64,000 nucleotides of DNA from Trissonchulus latispiculum. Lineage: Eukaryota; Nematoda; Enoplea; Enoplida; Ironidae. Below the pieces are notes generated by a model that was not told the origin of the DNA, ran no database searches, and saw only the letters and a list, made by a program, of their open reading frames with translations. The translations under genes were made by a program, and so were the position numbers. Location of the stretch: assembly GCA_030248195.1 (NCBI GenBank), contig JASAND010026192.1, forward strand, positions 1 through 64,000, in the 5' to 3' direction. This document shows, one piece after another, positions 44,323-54,312 of this stretch (position 1 is the stretch's first letter; every line of letters starts with the position of its first letter).

Positions 44323-44439
44323 TCTATTATTTTATATATGTATATATGCTCCTGAAGGTATGTACAGATGTCTTTCAACAGTAGCGAGCAAGCCAACCAC
44401 AGCTCGTACTGCTTATATACACTCTACAGCCACTTTGGG

Positions 44440-44815
44440 AACGCAGCACTATGACAAAAGTTGCTCAGCTCGCTTAGGGCTTTCATTTGATACCAAATTT
44501 GACCACTTTTGAAAAATTTTAGTTTTGACCCAAAATCGCCTAAGTCCCCACCCCACCCCACCACAGCACTCTAAAGCCACTTTGAACATAGTTTTATGAC
44601 AAAAATTGCTCAGCTCGCTTAGGGCTTTCATTTGATACCAAATTTGACCACTTTTGGAAAAATTTAGTTTTGACCAAGAAACACCAAGTCCCCACCCCAC
44701 CCCACCACAGTACTCTACAGCCACTTTGAGCATGCAGTTCTATGACAAAAGTTGCTCAGCTCGCTCAGGGCTTTCATTTGATACCAAATTTGACCACTTT
44801 AGATAAATTTTATTT
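44440..44815 (+). repeat. 145-bp tandem repeat, about 2.6 units
   Basis: ATGACAAAA(G/A)TTGCTCAGCTC recurs at 44451, 44596 and 44742 (145 and 146 bp apart), each followed by GGGCTTTCATTTGATACCAA and ATTTTGACC. CCCCACCCCACC separates units. Confidence 0.9.
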
Positions 44816-44829
44816 TTGACCACTCGACC

Positions 44830-45300
44830 TCACACCGACCTGACCTTCCAGATGGCAAAGTGGAACCAGCACAGCAAGATGGGTGGGTCCGATGGCAAAA
44901 CGGATGCCAGGAACTAGCTGGGCGCACCAGAAAACTCCTATAGACAAAGTTTTGAGAGGCTATGTACATCCCTATATGATGTTTCCGGAAGTCGGTACCG
45001 ACCGGACCCTCCAGACGACAATGTGGAACCAGCACAGCAAGATGGGTGGGTCGGACGGCAAAACGGACACCGAGAATGAGCTGGGCGCACCAGAAAACCC
45101 CCATAGACAAAGTTTGGAGAGGCTAAGCAAAGCCTACTATGGACCTCCAGGGAGAGGTTACCGACCTGACCCTCAGACGATCAAGTGGAACCAGCTCAGC
45201 AACTTGGGTTATTCGGGCAGCAAAACTGCTAGCGGGAATCGATTCTCCGTCCCAAAAAACCTTCGTATGCAAAATTTGAGTCACGTATGTAGGAAAATAA
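44830..45300 (+). repeat. 162-bp tandem repeat, about 2.7 units
   Basis: TGGAACCAGC recurs at 44861, 45024 and 45186 (163 and 162 bp), with GGTACCGACC(G/T)GACCCT and GGGCGCACCAGAAAA blocks. Because 162 is a multiple of three, the array stays open for 183 codons on the plus strand; that frame is a by-product, not a gene. Confidence 0.88.
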
Positions 45301-45883
45301 GCGAAAAAATTAAGTTCAAAGTTCGACCCAAAATTCACCAAATTTGGCCGGCCAGTACCGAAAAATTACGCACAGAGACGGAAAATCATATAGCATTTGA
45401 ACGACCCCGGTATGTTTACTGTTTAATCATATAGTCAGTATTGCCCCATATATAGCCCAGTCTGACTTAGTAAGGCGCATTTGAAGCATACTTTTTGGCC
45501 ATTTTAGCGTTTTGGCCTACTTTGGCCCCCAGCCAAAAATTTTTTCCGGCTCCGGGAGGCATCAAAACTAGCTTATTTTCTTAGTTTTGATTTGTACTAC
45601 AAGAATATATATGGGTTACATAGGCAAAAAATTTCTATCTGTAGTTATTCAAGCTACAACGAGACATCGAAAGCGAGAAACCGGAAAAAACATCACGCTC
45701 GTAAGCGATTTTTGGGGCAACTTTTTAACGGAAAGTGGTACGGGGATGAAACTTGGCAAATATATATATATATACAACACTCGACACGTACATTTTTTAG
45801 CACACATAATCTGCGCAGCTTTGTTTTACACGGTCATTTGACCATTTTCACTTAAATTATAGGGGTCGCTACCGCGACCCCTA

Positions 45884-45970
<87 letters not shown>

Positions 45971-46535
45971 CATACATCAGAGTCTGTCATCGTGGCGCAA
46001 GCCGTCTTCAAATTCTATCCCTGGAGCGAGAAACGCAAGTTTAACATATCGACTTTTCGTGATGTTTTGATGGTCGGTACGAGTGGTACGACTCGCCTTT
46101 AATGCCGCAAAACTAAAGCTTGGAACAACGGTTTGGTTCAAACTTTAGCATAACAGTAGTAGGCCATGGGGAAAGTAACTGCTAAAAATTATAGCCCCGG
46201 CCAGCCAAACGTCTGGTTTGGATAAATACTTGATGTTTTGACGGGGTCTTCAGTGCAAGTCGTTAACACACGTTTTCGCATATTGCTCTCAACCCGAGTT
46301 TGGGAAACGCTAACTTTTTCAATATTTTAAGTTCACAGCTTGACAGAAACAGAACCGTAAACCCTTCCAGCACTTTATCACTCTAAGTAGTAGCAGTACG
46401 TATATATATATATATATATATATCGTTTATAGACAACGTATGTATGCTACATTTGGAAGAAGCCTCTCAGATTTATATACGTATAGACCCTCCCCGAATC
46501 AGCACGCTAACAACATCTATTCTAGCTTGCATCAA
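45301..46535. other. Intergenic with a hairpin and AT microsatellites
   Basis: A perfect hairpin ATAGGGGTCGC / GCGACCCCTAT lies at 45859-45884, directly followed by (TA)n from 45885 to about 45964. A second (TA)n lies near 46400-46422. No gene. Confidence 0.6.
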
Positions 46536-46539
46536 TGGC

Positions 46540-46960
46540 GGGTCCAGGATTTGATGGCGGGGGTCAGGCAGGGGCGGGCGGTAAAATTTTTGCACCGGGG
46601 GGTCTGGGGGGCGAGGCCCCCGCCCCCCAGAAGTTGAGAAAATTTTTGTTTTTGCAATAAAATCGGACTTCGGATCTTCAATCCCTTTAATTTTGAAGAA
46701 CACAGAAAATATTTTAAAATACAACACATTTTTAGTCAAAACATAGTAATTTTTTCCGGAAAATCGGATGTATTTCAAGTTTTTTTGGCATCAACGCAAT
46801 AATGTCGTTCAAAATTAGAAAATTCGCGCCGAAGGAGCGAAATTTTTTGGTTTTTTACCTTTTCCCCTATGTTTCTCCTTTATTTTTCCTACCTTCGAAT
46901 CGCGACGGGGGGGGGGGCGGCCGGCCCCCCGTGGATCCGACCCTGGCTGGCATATAATTT
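46540..46960. repeat. G-rich 'GGGTCCAGGATTT' inverted element
   Basis: GGCGGGTCCAGGATTTGATG near 46539 and CCGTGGATCCGACCCTGG near 46928 are inverted ends; the core has GGGGGGTCTGGGGGGCGAGG and AGAAGTTGAGAAAATT as in 2927 and 62279. Non-coding. Confidence 0.6.
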
Positions 46961-47020
46961 CATGCCTGCGTTGTTGCCTTTCAAGTTAACAAAATACTCC
47001 AAAATTTGACAGACAGCTCC

Positions 47021-47405
47021 CTGGGTTTATTTTAGGCAAAAATAAGTGGGGGGAGAAGGGGGGACGCCCCCACCACTAGTGGAGGGGGGGATAAAACGGG
47101 CCAAAAATGCTGTACAAATTGCCTGTTTTCCACATACACTGCTATAAGTTTGCTTAAAAGTGCTCAAAAATCAAGTTTTAGCACCAAAAAAGGCGATTTT
47201 TGATTAAAAATTTCCGGTGAAGCCTGAAACATTTTGAAAATTTTGACCAAAATACTTAAAAATTTGGCAATTTCTGGGCACCTTAGGGTGAGTGGGGGGA
47301 GCCTAATAAATAGGGGTGGGGCCGAGTGGGGGGAAGTGCTCGAGTGGGGGGGGGCAAAAAGTGGGGGGAGCGCCCCTCGCCACACACCCAGTAAAATAAA
47401 CCCAA
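47021..47405. mobile_element. MITE with CTGGGTTTATTTTA termini, 5-bp TSD, copy 1
   Basis: CTGGGTTTATTTTA at 47021 and TAAAATAAACCCA ending at 47404, with GCTCC flanking both sides (47016-47020 and 47406-47410). The interior has (G)n-rich arms and TTCCGGTGAAGCCTGAAA. The inverted copy at 62589-62987 matches it across the core. Confidence 0.8.
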
Positions 47406-47802
47406 GCTCCATAGGGGTGGAAACTGGAACATTACCGGAAATTGTTAACGTTACATATTATATAACTAAAACTAAAATAAACAAGAGTTAGGGATCAGCC
47501 TTTCTTTTGAGGACTGCAGAAACGAAGTATATAACACAAAAATAAATATACATGATACGCGTAGGACGAATGGCAAAATTGTACATGTGTATATACATGT
47601 ATATACGTATACGTATATACACAGATCTATATGGCAGGAAGCGGGTAATTTTTTGTGAACTCCTTCAATTTCTAAAAAGTTGACTCTAAAAGCATCCATC
47701 AATCACTCAAATATTGTTGGTCAAGTAAACATGAGTATATTAGATGTATTTATATGTATAGCTATGTATATATGTATAGCTCACACGACACGTATATATA
47801 AC

Positions 47803-48934
47803 AAGAATAAAAATGCTCCGATGGAGCATGAAAAATGCAATATGGGTGACACTCAGGGTATTTTTTACCGGTGGGTGGGAGGGGGGCGCCCCCGAAATTG
47901 ACCTTCCCCTCCCCGAAAATGCCTTCCCCCCCGAAATCGCCCCCTCCCGGGATTTTTGCTTCCCCCCCCGGGATTTTTTGGAGGCCCAAATTTTTGCCAA
48001 AAATAGGCCAATTTTCAAAAATTTTCCGGCTTCGCCGGAGATTTTTTCGTAAAAATAGCTATTTTTAGCTTAAATCCTGGCATTTTTGAGAACTCTTTGC
48101 GTTTCTCCATGCGAAATACGCCAAAAAATACCATTTTTTGGCTCATTTTTGCAAAAAAATCTTCCCCCCCCCCCCCCGAAAATTCCTTCCCCCCCCCGGC
48201 CCCGGGGGGGGGGGCCCCCGGGAAGCCCCCCCCCCCCCGAAAAAAATCCCTAAAAAATACCCTGAGTGACACTGGGTTTTAAGCGGACAGAGGACTAGGT
48301 TTTAAAACGTTAATATGGCGGGGCAGGTTGTAAATACCAGGAGGACTAGGTTAAAGCGCACTAATATGGACCAGCTTCGCTGAACAACCCATATTCGCGA
48401 AAATTGCCCAGTTTCTATCGGCTGCTGGTGGCAGTTCTTCAGTAACAGTTTACCAATTTGTGAGCATAGCTCTGCATCTGCAACAGTTGTATTCGTAATA
48501 CTTAATAATTACATAATTAATACAACTTACAACCCAACTTAATTTAATTAATTTAATTAATGCATATAATCCAACACTTAATACCACATATGCAGTAAAA
48601 ATTGGTGTCACAAATCCCGCTCTGTCAGTTCAGTGTAAAGCGCTTGAAGTATATAAAGCATAATATTTAAAAATCAGCAAGCTCGCCTGGAAAGCTGACG
48701 AATTTAGAACTTAAGACAATAATGGTCAAATGCGGAGTGGAGCATGCGTACCCGCGAATATGGGTTGTTCAGCGAAGCTGGTCCATATTAGTGCGCTTTA
48801 ACCTAGTCCTCCTGGTATTTACAACCTGCCCCGCCCATATTAACGTTTTAAAACCTAGTCCTCTGTCCGCTTAAAACCCAGTGTCACCCATATTGCATTT
48901 TTCATGCTCCATCGGAGCATTTTTATTCTTGTCC
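47803..48934. mobile_element. ATGCTCC-family inverted-repeat element, about 1.1 kb
   Basis: ACAAGAATAAAAATGCTCCG at 47808 and CGGAGCATTTTTATTCTTGT near 48915; arms of about 200 bp with GGACAGAGGACTAGGTTTTA, CGTTAATATGG, GGAGGACTAGGTTAAAGCGC, CTAATATGGACCAGC and CCATATTCGC. The left arm is interrupted by the G-rich element at 47854-48264. AT-rich centre, no coding. Confidence 0.75.
47854..48264. mobile_element. hAT-like G/C-rich element inserted in the ATGCTCC arm
   Basis: TCAGGGTATTTTTTA and its complement TAAAAAATACCCTGA form the ends; GTGACACT flanks both sides (47846-47853 and 48266-48273), a TSD of 7-8 bp depending on where the end is set. The other arm of the host element (48880-48890, complement) shows the uninterrupted GTGACACTGGG. 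The interior is dominated by C and G runs. Relatives: 11040-11290 and 36044-36100. Confidence 0.8.
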
Positions 48935-50704
48935 TATTTCATTTTTAAGGTTCTCAGTAAACCTTAAGCAAAATGCTAAAGCTTTATGAAAGAAAGTTTA
49001 AAAATTCCCCCAATAATTACGTAACAGTCAACCAAGCCATAGAACAAAGAAGCTTGAAAAGTACCAATTTCTCCATTTTTCTTGATTTTGGCAGAAAAAC
49101 CCTCATCTACTACAAATACGAATATTTTAGAAAGTTGCAGAAAGTTATCTGTAGTTTGTTATAAGCCATGCTGTACTTCCGCAGCACTCTACTGCAGCGC
49201 AACCAAGCGTCACTGCCAAAGTAGTAGACTTATTCGGCATGATTTGTAAAGCTATTCTGCACGTGTCTGCAGAATTTCAGACGATTGCAACTTTTGTGTA
49301 GCTAGTTATAGGCCGTGCTGTACTTCCGCAGCACTCTACTGCAGCGCAACTAGACGCAAACGTCACTGCCAAGAAAGGAGACTTATACGGCATCATTTCC
49401 AATGCTATTCTGCACGAGTCTGCAGAATTTCAGACGATTGCAACTTTTGTGTAGCTAGTTATAGGCCGTGCTGTACTTCCGCAGCACTCTACTGCAGCGC
49501 AACTAGACGCAAACGTCACTGCCAAGAAAGGAGACTTACAAGACATCATTTCCAATGCTATTCTGCACGTGTCTGCAGAATTTCAGACGATTGCAACTTT
49601 TGTGTAGTTAGTTATAGGCCGTGCTGTACTTCTGCAGCACTCTACTGCAGCGCAACCATGTAGTAACATCGTAACAAGTATACGAAACCTATCTATAATA
49701 GTTTGTCATGTCCTAAGCTATCTGTATGCCGAATTTCAAATGCCAGTGACAAATGAATAACTTGTTATCGACGGTGCTGTGTTTGGGGCAGCACATACAG
49801 CACGGTGGAAGCTAGAGAGTGCGCCAACTAACATAGCTACAGTTCCCCCTTACTACAGACACTATTATCACCAAGTTTCATATGTTTAGCCGTTTACAGT
49901 AAGTCTACAGACAGCGTGCTATGGTTGCTGCATAACAGTACAGCACGATAGCAGCACCGCCCAGCGCTGCGACTATGCTCATCGTTTTCAGTGACCCCGA
50001 TAACCCTTATATGCGTCCCACTAAATGGTCCAAAACTGCATATTTATGCCTATTTTTGACTATTTCCTGTAGAGTTGGGACTTAGAAACTTTTACGAAAT
50101 GGCCATTTGGCCGGACCAACTTTGGGCCGGCCGCCTGAACGATCCCGGACAGATATCGAAAATCGCCCTCGTTATGACACGCTACCTATCCCAAAGTTTC
50201 TCATGCAATAAGCCTCGTCTCTGTACCTTGTTCCCTGAGCCCTGTAGCCGTGACACAAAATTGGCCTTTTTTGGCCATCTTAGCGGTCAGGCCACCTTTG
50301 GCCGGCCGCACAGGTGGCCGGCCGGGCCGGGCAGCAGAAAATTGTCCGAAAGGTACGTTAACACAAATACTACTCTCAGAAAAACCAAACTTCACCGGCT
50401 GAAAATGTCCACATCGTTCAGTTTGTGAGTTAGACTAAAACGGCTTCCCCAAGCGTGACTTACACGAAAAAAAAAAACAAACGGACCTAACTTGTCCGGA
50501 AGCGAAAATTTTTAAAGTTGAAAATTTTGACCAAAACTTTTTTGCTATTTGTTGTACTCGTCGTGCTGATTCCAACGATACCAAATTTGTCTAGTTTGGC
50601 TGAGTATTTAGCTGGCCCGGTGCTCGAACGGGTCTCTAAGGGCCGCGCTGAGCCTTTTACACCCATATTATAGGGGGAGCGCTATCGCGCCCCCCTATAA
50701 TATG
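48735..50704. mobile_element. Long non-coding element with about 150-bp core repeats, full copy
   Basis: Starts with the ATGCTCC arm (48755-48934), then the AAGGTTCTCAGTAAACC body, then four core repeats beginning at about 49161, 49308, 49461 and 49614 (spacing 147, 153, 153) with TATAGGCCGTGCTGTACTTC and GCACTCTACTGCAGCGCAAC. The 3' block (GGCCATTTGGCCGGACCAAC near 50100, GTCTCTAAGGGCCGCGCTGA near 50631) ends in the palindrome CATATTATAGGGGGAGCGC / GCGCCCCCCTATAATATG (50664-50704). Collinear with 27612-29056. No open frame. HINE-like by architecture only. Confidence 0.65.
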
Positions 50705-50705
50705 A

Positions 50706-51320
50706 ATACATATGTTCAAAGGTATATGCATTACCTGCACGTAAGTACACCGAGAGTACAATAAGGTTTATTCCCAGTTGTCATACATCCTAGTTGTCAT
50801 ACACGGTATGATTGGCCAGCTCAATGTCATGTGAATAGACTTTCCTATAATTGCTCCGCCTTTTCGGAGTATAAAGATGTAACGGAAAATTACGCTGACT
50901 TTAAATTGCAAAAAATGGAAAGATATCATCCATTGATTTAGAGGCGGAAGAGGTTAATAATTCTGAAATTTATATAAATTTATGGTAAGGCTAAATTTTA
51001 GTATTAACGGAATTTTGTAGTGTAACTTAATTTTATTTAAACGCAAAATATGCATTCTCGAATTTAAATTTCAAACTAACTATGAAATTTAAATATATAC
51101 TGAGTCAGTCTGGTATAGAATTTTAAGACTAATATTAAGCGAAGTTTTTTAGGTGAAATAGCTGATTCGAAAGCTTTTAATTTTTTAAATGAGTTTAAAA
51201 GTGTTACACATATCTAACTCCCTGGAATCTTACTTAATTGCGGATTGGAGACATGCCGTTCATATTTTTAATTCGTAACTTACCTTTATTAATTTTTGTT
51301 TTAAAAACTATGAATATATT
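50706..51320. other. Intergenic, nothing recognised
   Basis: AT-rich, no gene. GTTGTCATACATCCTAGTTG at 50778 is mirrored by CAACTAGGATGTATGACAAC at 54468, so the long array region (50.7-54.5 kb) is bracketed by an inverted repeat. Confidence 0.5.
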
Positions 51321-51326
51321 TTAAAC

Positions 51327-52082
51327 AAGTAGGAAAAATGCTCCTTGCAGTCGCATGTAAAATGCAATATGAGCTAAGGGCAGCGTTTAAATACGTAAAA
51401 GACAAGAGTTAAAATACTTAATATGAGCCAGCATCTAAATGGGTAGAAGACAAGATTCAAAATGCTTAATATGAGCCAGCATTTAAATGTCTAGAAGACA
51501 AGATTTAAATGCTTAATATTAGCAGCTCGCTTTCTCGGGCTCATATTGACGCCACATTTACAGCCACTTAAATGACTCCTTCAAGGCCCGTTATTTTCGC
51601 CAATGTGACATGCGTCAAATTCCTATTTATTTGTCAAGTTGTCTAACCACAAGATAACTCTAAGCAATTTAATTAAAACAAACGCTTTTATTTCGAAAAC
51701 GTATTACTTGTCAACTTATTTCTGTTTTTACAGTCCAGCTCATCTCTTTCAGAAGTCAGTTATAGCAAGCTGCCAGCTGAAATCGCACTGGTATGTAAGC
51801 TAAACTATATATAACGTAATATAACAAGCGCTATAATATGCGGGGCTAGAGCTATAACGTCATTACGATTACGTGCTGAATAAGGATCTGACAGTTCCTG
51901 CAGTTCTCTTTATAGCGACTAATTGAGGCGTTTAGGTCAGGAGATGTGTATATACATTTTAGTCGACATTTCTTGACCCTCACTGAGTACCTTGAGGTTT
52001 ACTTACAAGCTTGAAGGCGTCAATATGAACCCGAGAAAGCGAGCTGCTCATATTAAGCATTTAAATAGAGAGAGCATTTTAG
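51327..52082. mobile_element. TGCTCC-family element, third subfamily
   Basis: ACAAGTAGGAAAAATGCTCC, then GTCGCATGTAAAATGCAATA and three spaced copies of AAATGCTTAATATGAGC (51414, 51460, 51509). GAGCCCGAGAAAGCGAGC-type sequence recurs inverted at 51520-51545 and 52028-52055. The right end runs into the tandem array at 52084 and seems truncated. Confidence 0.6.
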
Positions 52083-52083
52083 A

Positions 52084-52800
52084 CCATTTGACCAGTGGTC
52101 AATAGGTCCCCTAGGCCGTAGTGACCACTGGTCACTTCCATCGGTTTCGGCAATATGCCCGTTGAAGCGAGCGTAGTCGACATACTATATATGCCCCCGA
52201 CCAAAACGCCGAAAAACGCTGTTTTAGGCCATTTGACCAGTGGTCAATAGGCCCCCGAGGCCATAGTGACAAGTGGTCACTTCCATCGGTTTCGGCAATA
52301 TGCCCATTGAAACGAGCGTAGTCGATTTACTATATATGCCCCCGACCAAAACGCCGAAAAACGCTGTTTTAGGCCATTTGACCAGTGGTCAATAGGCCCC
52401 CGAGGCCATAGTGACCAGTGGTCACTTCCATCGGTTTCGGCAATATGCCCATTGAAACGAGCGTAGTCGATTTACTATATATGCCCCCGGCCAAAACGCC
52501 AAAAAACGCTGTTTTAGGCCGTTTGACCAGTGGTCAATAGGTCCCCTAGGCCGTAGTGACCACTGGTCACTTCCATCGGTTTCGCCAATATGCCCATTGA
52601 AACGAGCGTAGTCGACATACTATATATGCCCCCGACCAAAACGCCGAAAAACGCTGTTTTAGGCCATTTGACCAGTGGTCAATAGGCCCCCGAGGCCATA
52701 GTGACCAGTGGTCACTTCCATCGGTTTCGGCAATATGCCCATTGAAACGAGCGTAGTCGATTTGCTATATATGCCCCCAACCAAAACGCCGAAAACCGCA
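52084..52800 (+). repeat. 145-bp tandem array, five units
   Basis: CC(A/G)TTTGACCAGTGGTCAATA recurs at 52084, 52229, 52374, 52519 and 52664, exactly 145 bp apart. Each unit contains the palindromic GACCAGTGGTC twice, CCATCGGTTTCGGCAATATG and TACTATATATGCCCCC. Units 1 and 4 share GGTCCCCTAGGCCGTAGTGA while units 2, 3 and 5 share GGCCCCCGAGGCCATAGTGA, hinting at a higher-order 3-unit repeat. Confidence 0.95.
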
Positions 52801-53290
52801 GTTTATAGTGAGTTTTCCCAAATTTGACCCCGGGCGAGGAACCACGGGAGCCATGCTGACCAGTGGTCACTTCGGACGGTATCGGCAGTATGCTCATCGT
52901 TTTCAGCGACCCCGATCTACTATATATGGGTACCACCAAATGGCCGAAAATAGCTGTTTTTGGGGACTTTTCCCAACTTTGACCCGGGGCGAGGAACCAC
53001 GGGCGCCATGCAGCCCGAGGGTCACATCCGTCGGTTTCGGCGATATGATCATCGTTTTCAGCGACCCCGATTTCCTATATATGGGCACCACCAAATGACC
53101 GAAAATAGCTGTTTTGGGGACTTTTCCCAACTTTGACCCTGGGCGAGGAACCACGGGCGCCATGCAGCCCGAGGGTCAGAGGGTCACATCCGTCGGTTTC
53201 GGCGATATGCTCATCGTTTTCAGCGCCCCCGATTTACTATATATGCGCACCACCAAATGGCCGAAAAACGCTATTTTAGACGACTTTTTG
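52801..53290 (+). repeat. Related tandem array, second subfamily, three units
   Basis: Three units of roughly 155 bp share GGGCGAGGAACCACGGG, TATGCTCATCGTTTTCAGCG and CCCGAT(C/T)TACTATATATG with the neighbouring array's TACTATATATG and CGGTTTCGGC parts. A single related unit occurs near 49977-50040 inside the HINE-like element. Confidence 0.88.
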
Positions 53291-53326
53291 ACAATTTTCT
53301 ATGTTGGGGCCTCGAAAAATTTCTAA

Positions 53327-53879
53327 GGGTCTATTTCTTTAAAGATTAAAATGGTCGGATTAAACGGATTAAAAATCAGCCGGATTAAAATTTTAATTGC
53401 TATTTCTTTAATGATGGATTAAACGGATTAAACAGATTAAAATTAACTCGTTTAATCCGACCATTTTTAATCCGCGGATTAAACGAATTGATTTTAAGCC
53501 GTTTAATCCGCCATTAAAGAAACAGCGATTAAAAATTTTAATCCGCGAACTTTTAATCCGTTTAATCCGCGTAGCTGCACGGGGATTAAAAACTAGTTGA
53601 AAATACAGGCGGCGGATTAAACGGATTAAAATTAATCTTTAAAGAAACAGCGATTCAGCAGGTCGGATTAAAATTAACTCATTGATTTTTTAATCCGAAG
53701 TGTGAATAAAGAAACAGGATTAGATTAAAATTTTAATCCTAGGTACATTAAAGAAATAGGATTAAATTTAATCCGTTTAACTCGCTGGATTAAATTTTAA
53801 TCCGTTTAATCCGAGGTGCTATTTCTTTAATGCGGATTAATTTTAATCTAATCCGTTTAATCTTTAAAGAAATAGGGCC
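53327..53879. mobile_element. MITE made of GGATTAAACGG repeats, TAA duplication
   Basis: Ends GGGTCTATTTCTTTAAAGAT and (inverted) GGCCCTATTTCTTTAAAGAT; TAA flanks at 53324-53326 and 53880-53882. The 553 bp consist almost wholly of GGATTAAA(A)CGG / TTTAATCCG units in both orientations, a very strongly palindromic element. The 3-bp TSD fits the Harbinger type. Confidence 0.78.
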
Positions 53880-54262
53880 TAAGTCAAAACGCTTCGCAAC
53901 CCCATGTTTGACAGTCTGTAAAAATCGCTAGGAGCCAAATTGCGCAAAAATAATCAATAGTGAACAGGTTCATGGTAATGCTAACAAGATAATAATAGGT
54001 AAAGGTTACCACCATAAGCCATGTGAAAAATCCGTTGGACACAAAATTGTACAAAAGCGTAAAGGACGAACACAACAGAAAAAAAACCACACATACAAAG
54101 TGGTCAGAAAAGTCGATTTTTTCAAAGTTCATTTTTTCCGGGCAAGTTTGGTATCATTCGAAAGCTCTTTTCCTGGAGATTTCAGAAATGCAAATTTTAG
54201 CTCTCAACTCCTTACCGTTAATTAGTTTTGTTTAATTAACGTTTTCAAAGGCTGCATTTGAC

Positions 54263-54312
54263 CGTTTTAGCTCATATTATGGGGTGCTCTCCGAGCTACC
54301 CCATGATAATCC
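54263..54312. repeat. Terminal-type hairpin GCTCATATTATGGGG
   Basis: CATATTATGGGGTGCTC and GAGCTACCCCATGATA form an imperfect hairpin like those at 45859 and 50664. Just upstream is CATTTGACCGTTTTAG, also like 45834. Probably the end of another unrecognised element. Confidence 0.5.

Noticed and set aside
44883..45434. 183-codon plus-strand open frame with repeated GWxx-like blocks
   Set aside because: It follows the 162-bp tandem repeat, whose length is a multiple of three; no family resemblance, no splice context, and both strands stay partly open.
50664..50704. Rho-independent-type terminator
   Set aside because: A GC-rich hairpin with T-rich flank, but in a eukaryotic repeat; treated as an element-end palindrome.
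52084..53290. Regular array that might be taken for CRISPR
   Set aside because: Units are 145 bp and repeat in full without unique spacers; the host is eukaryotic and no cas genes exist. It is a satellite-like array.
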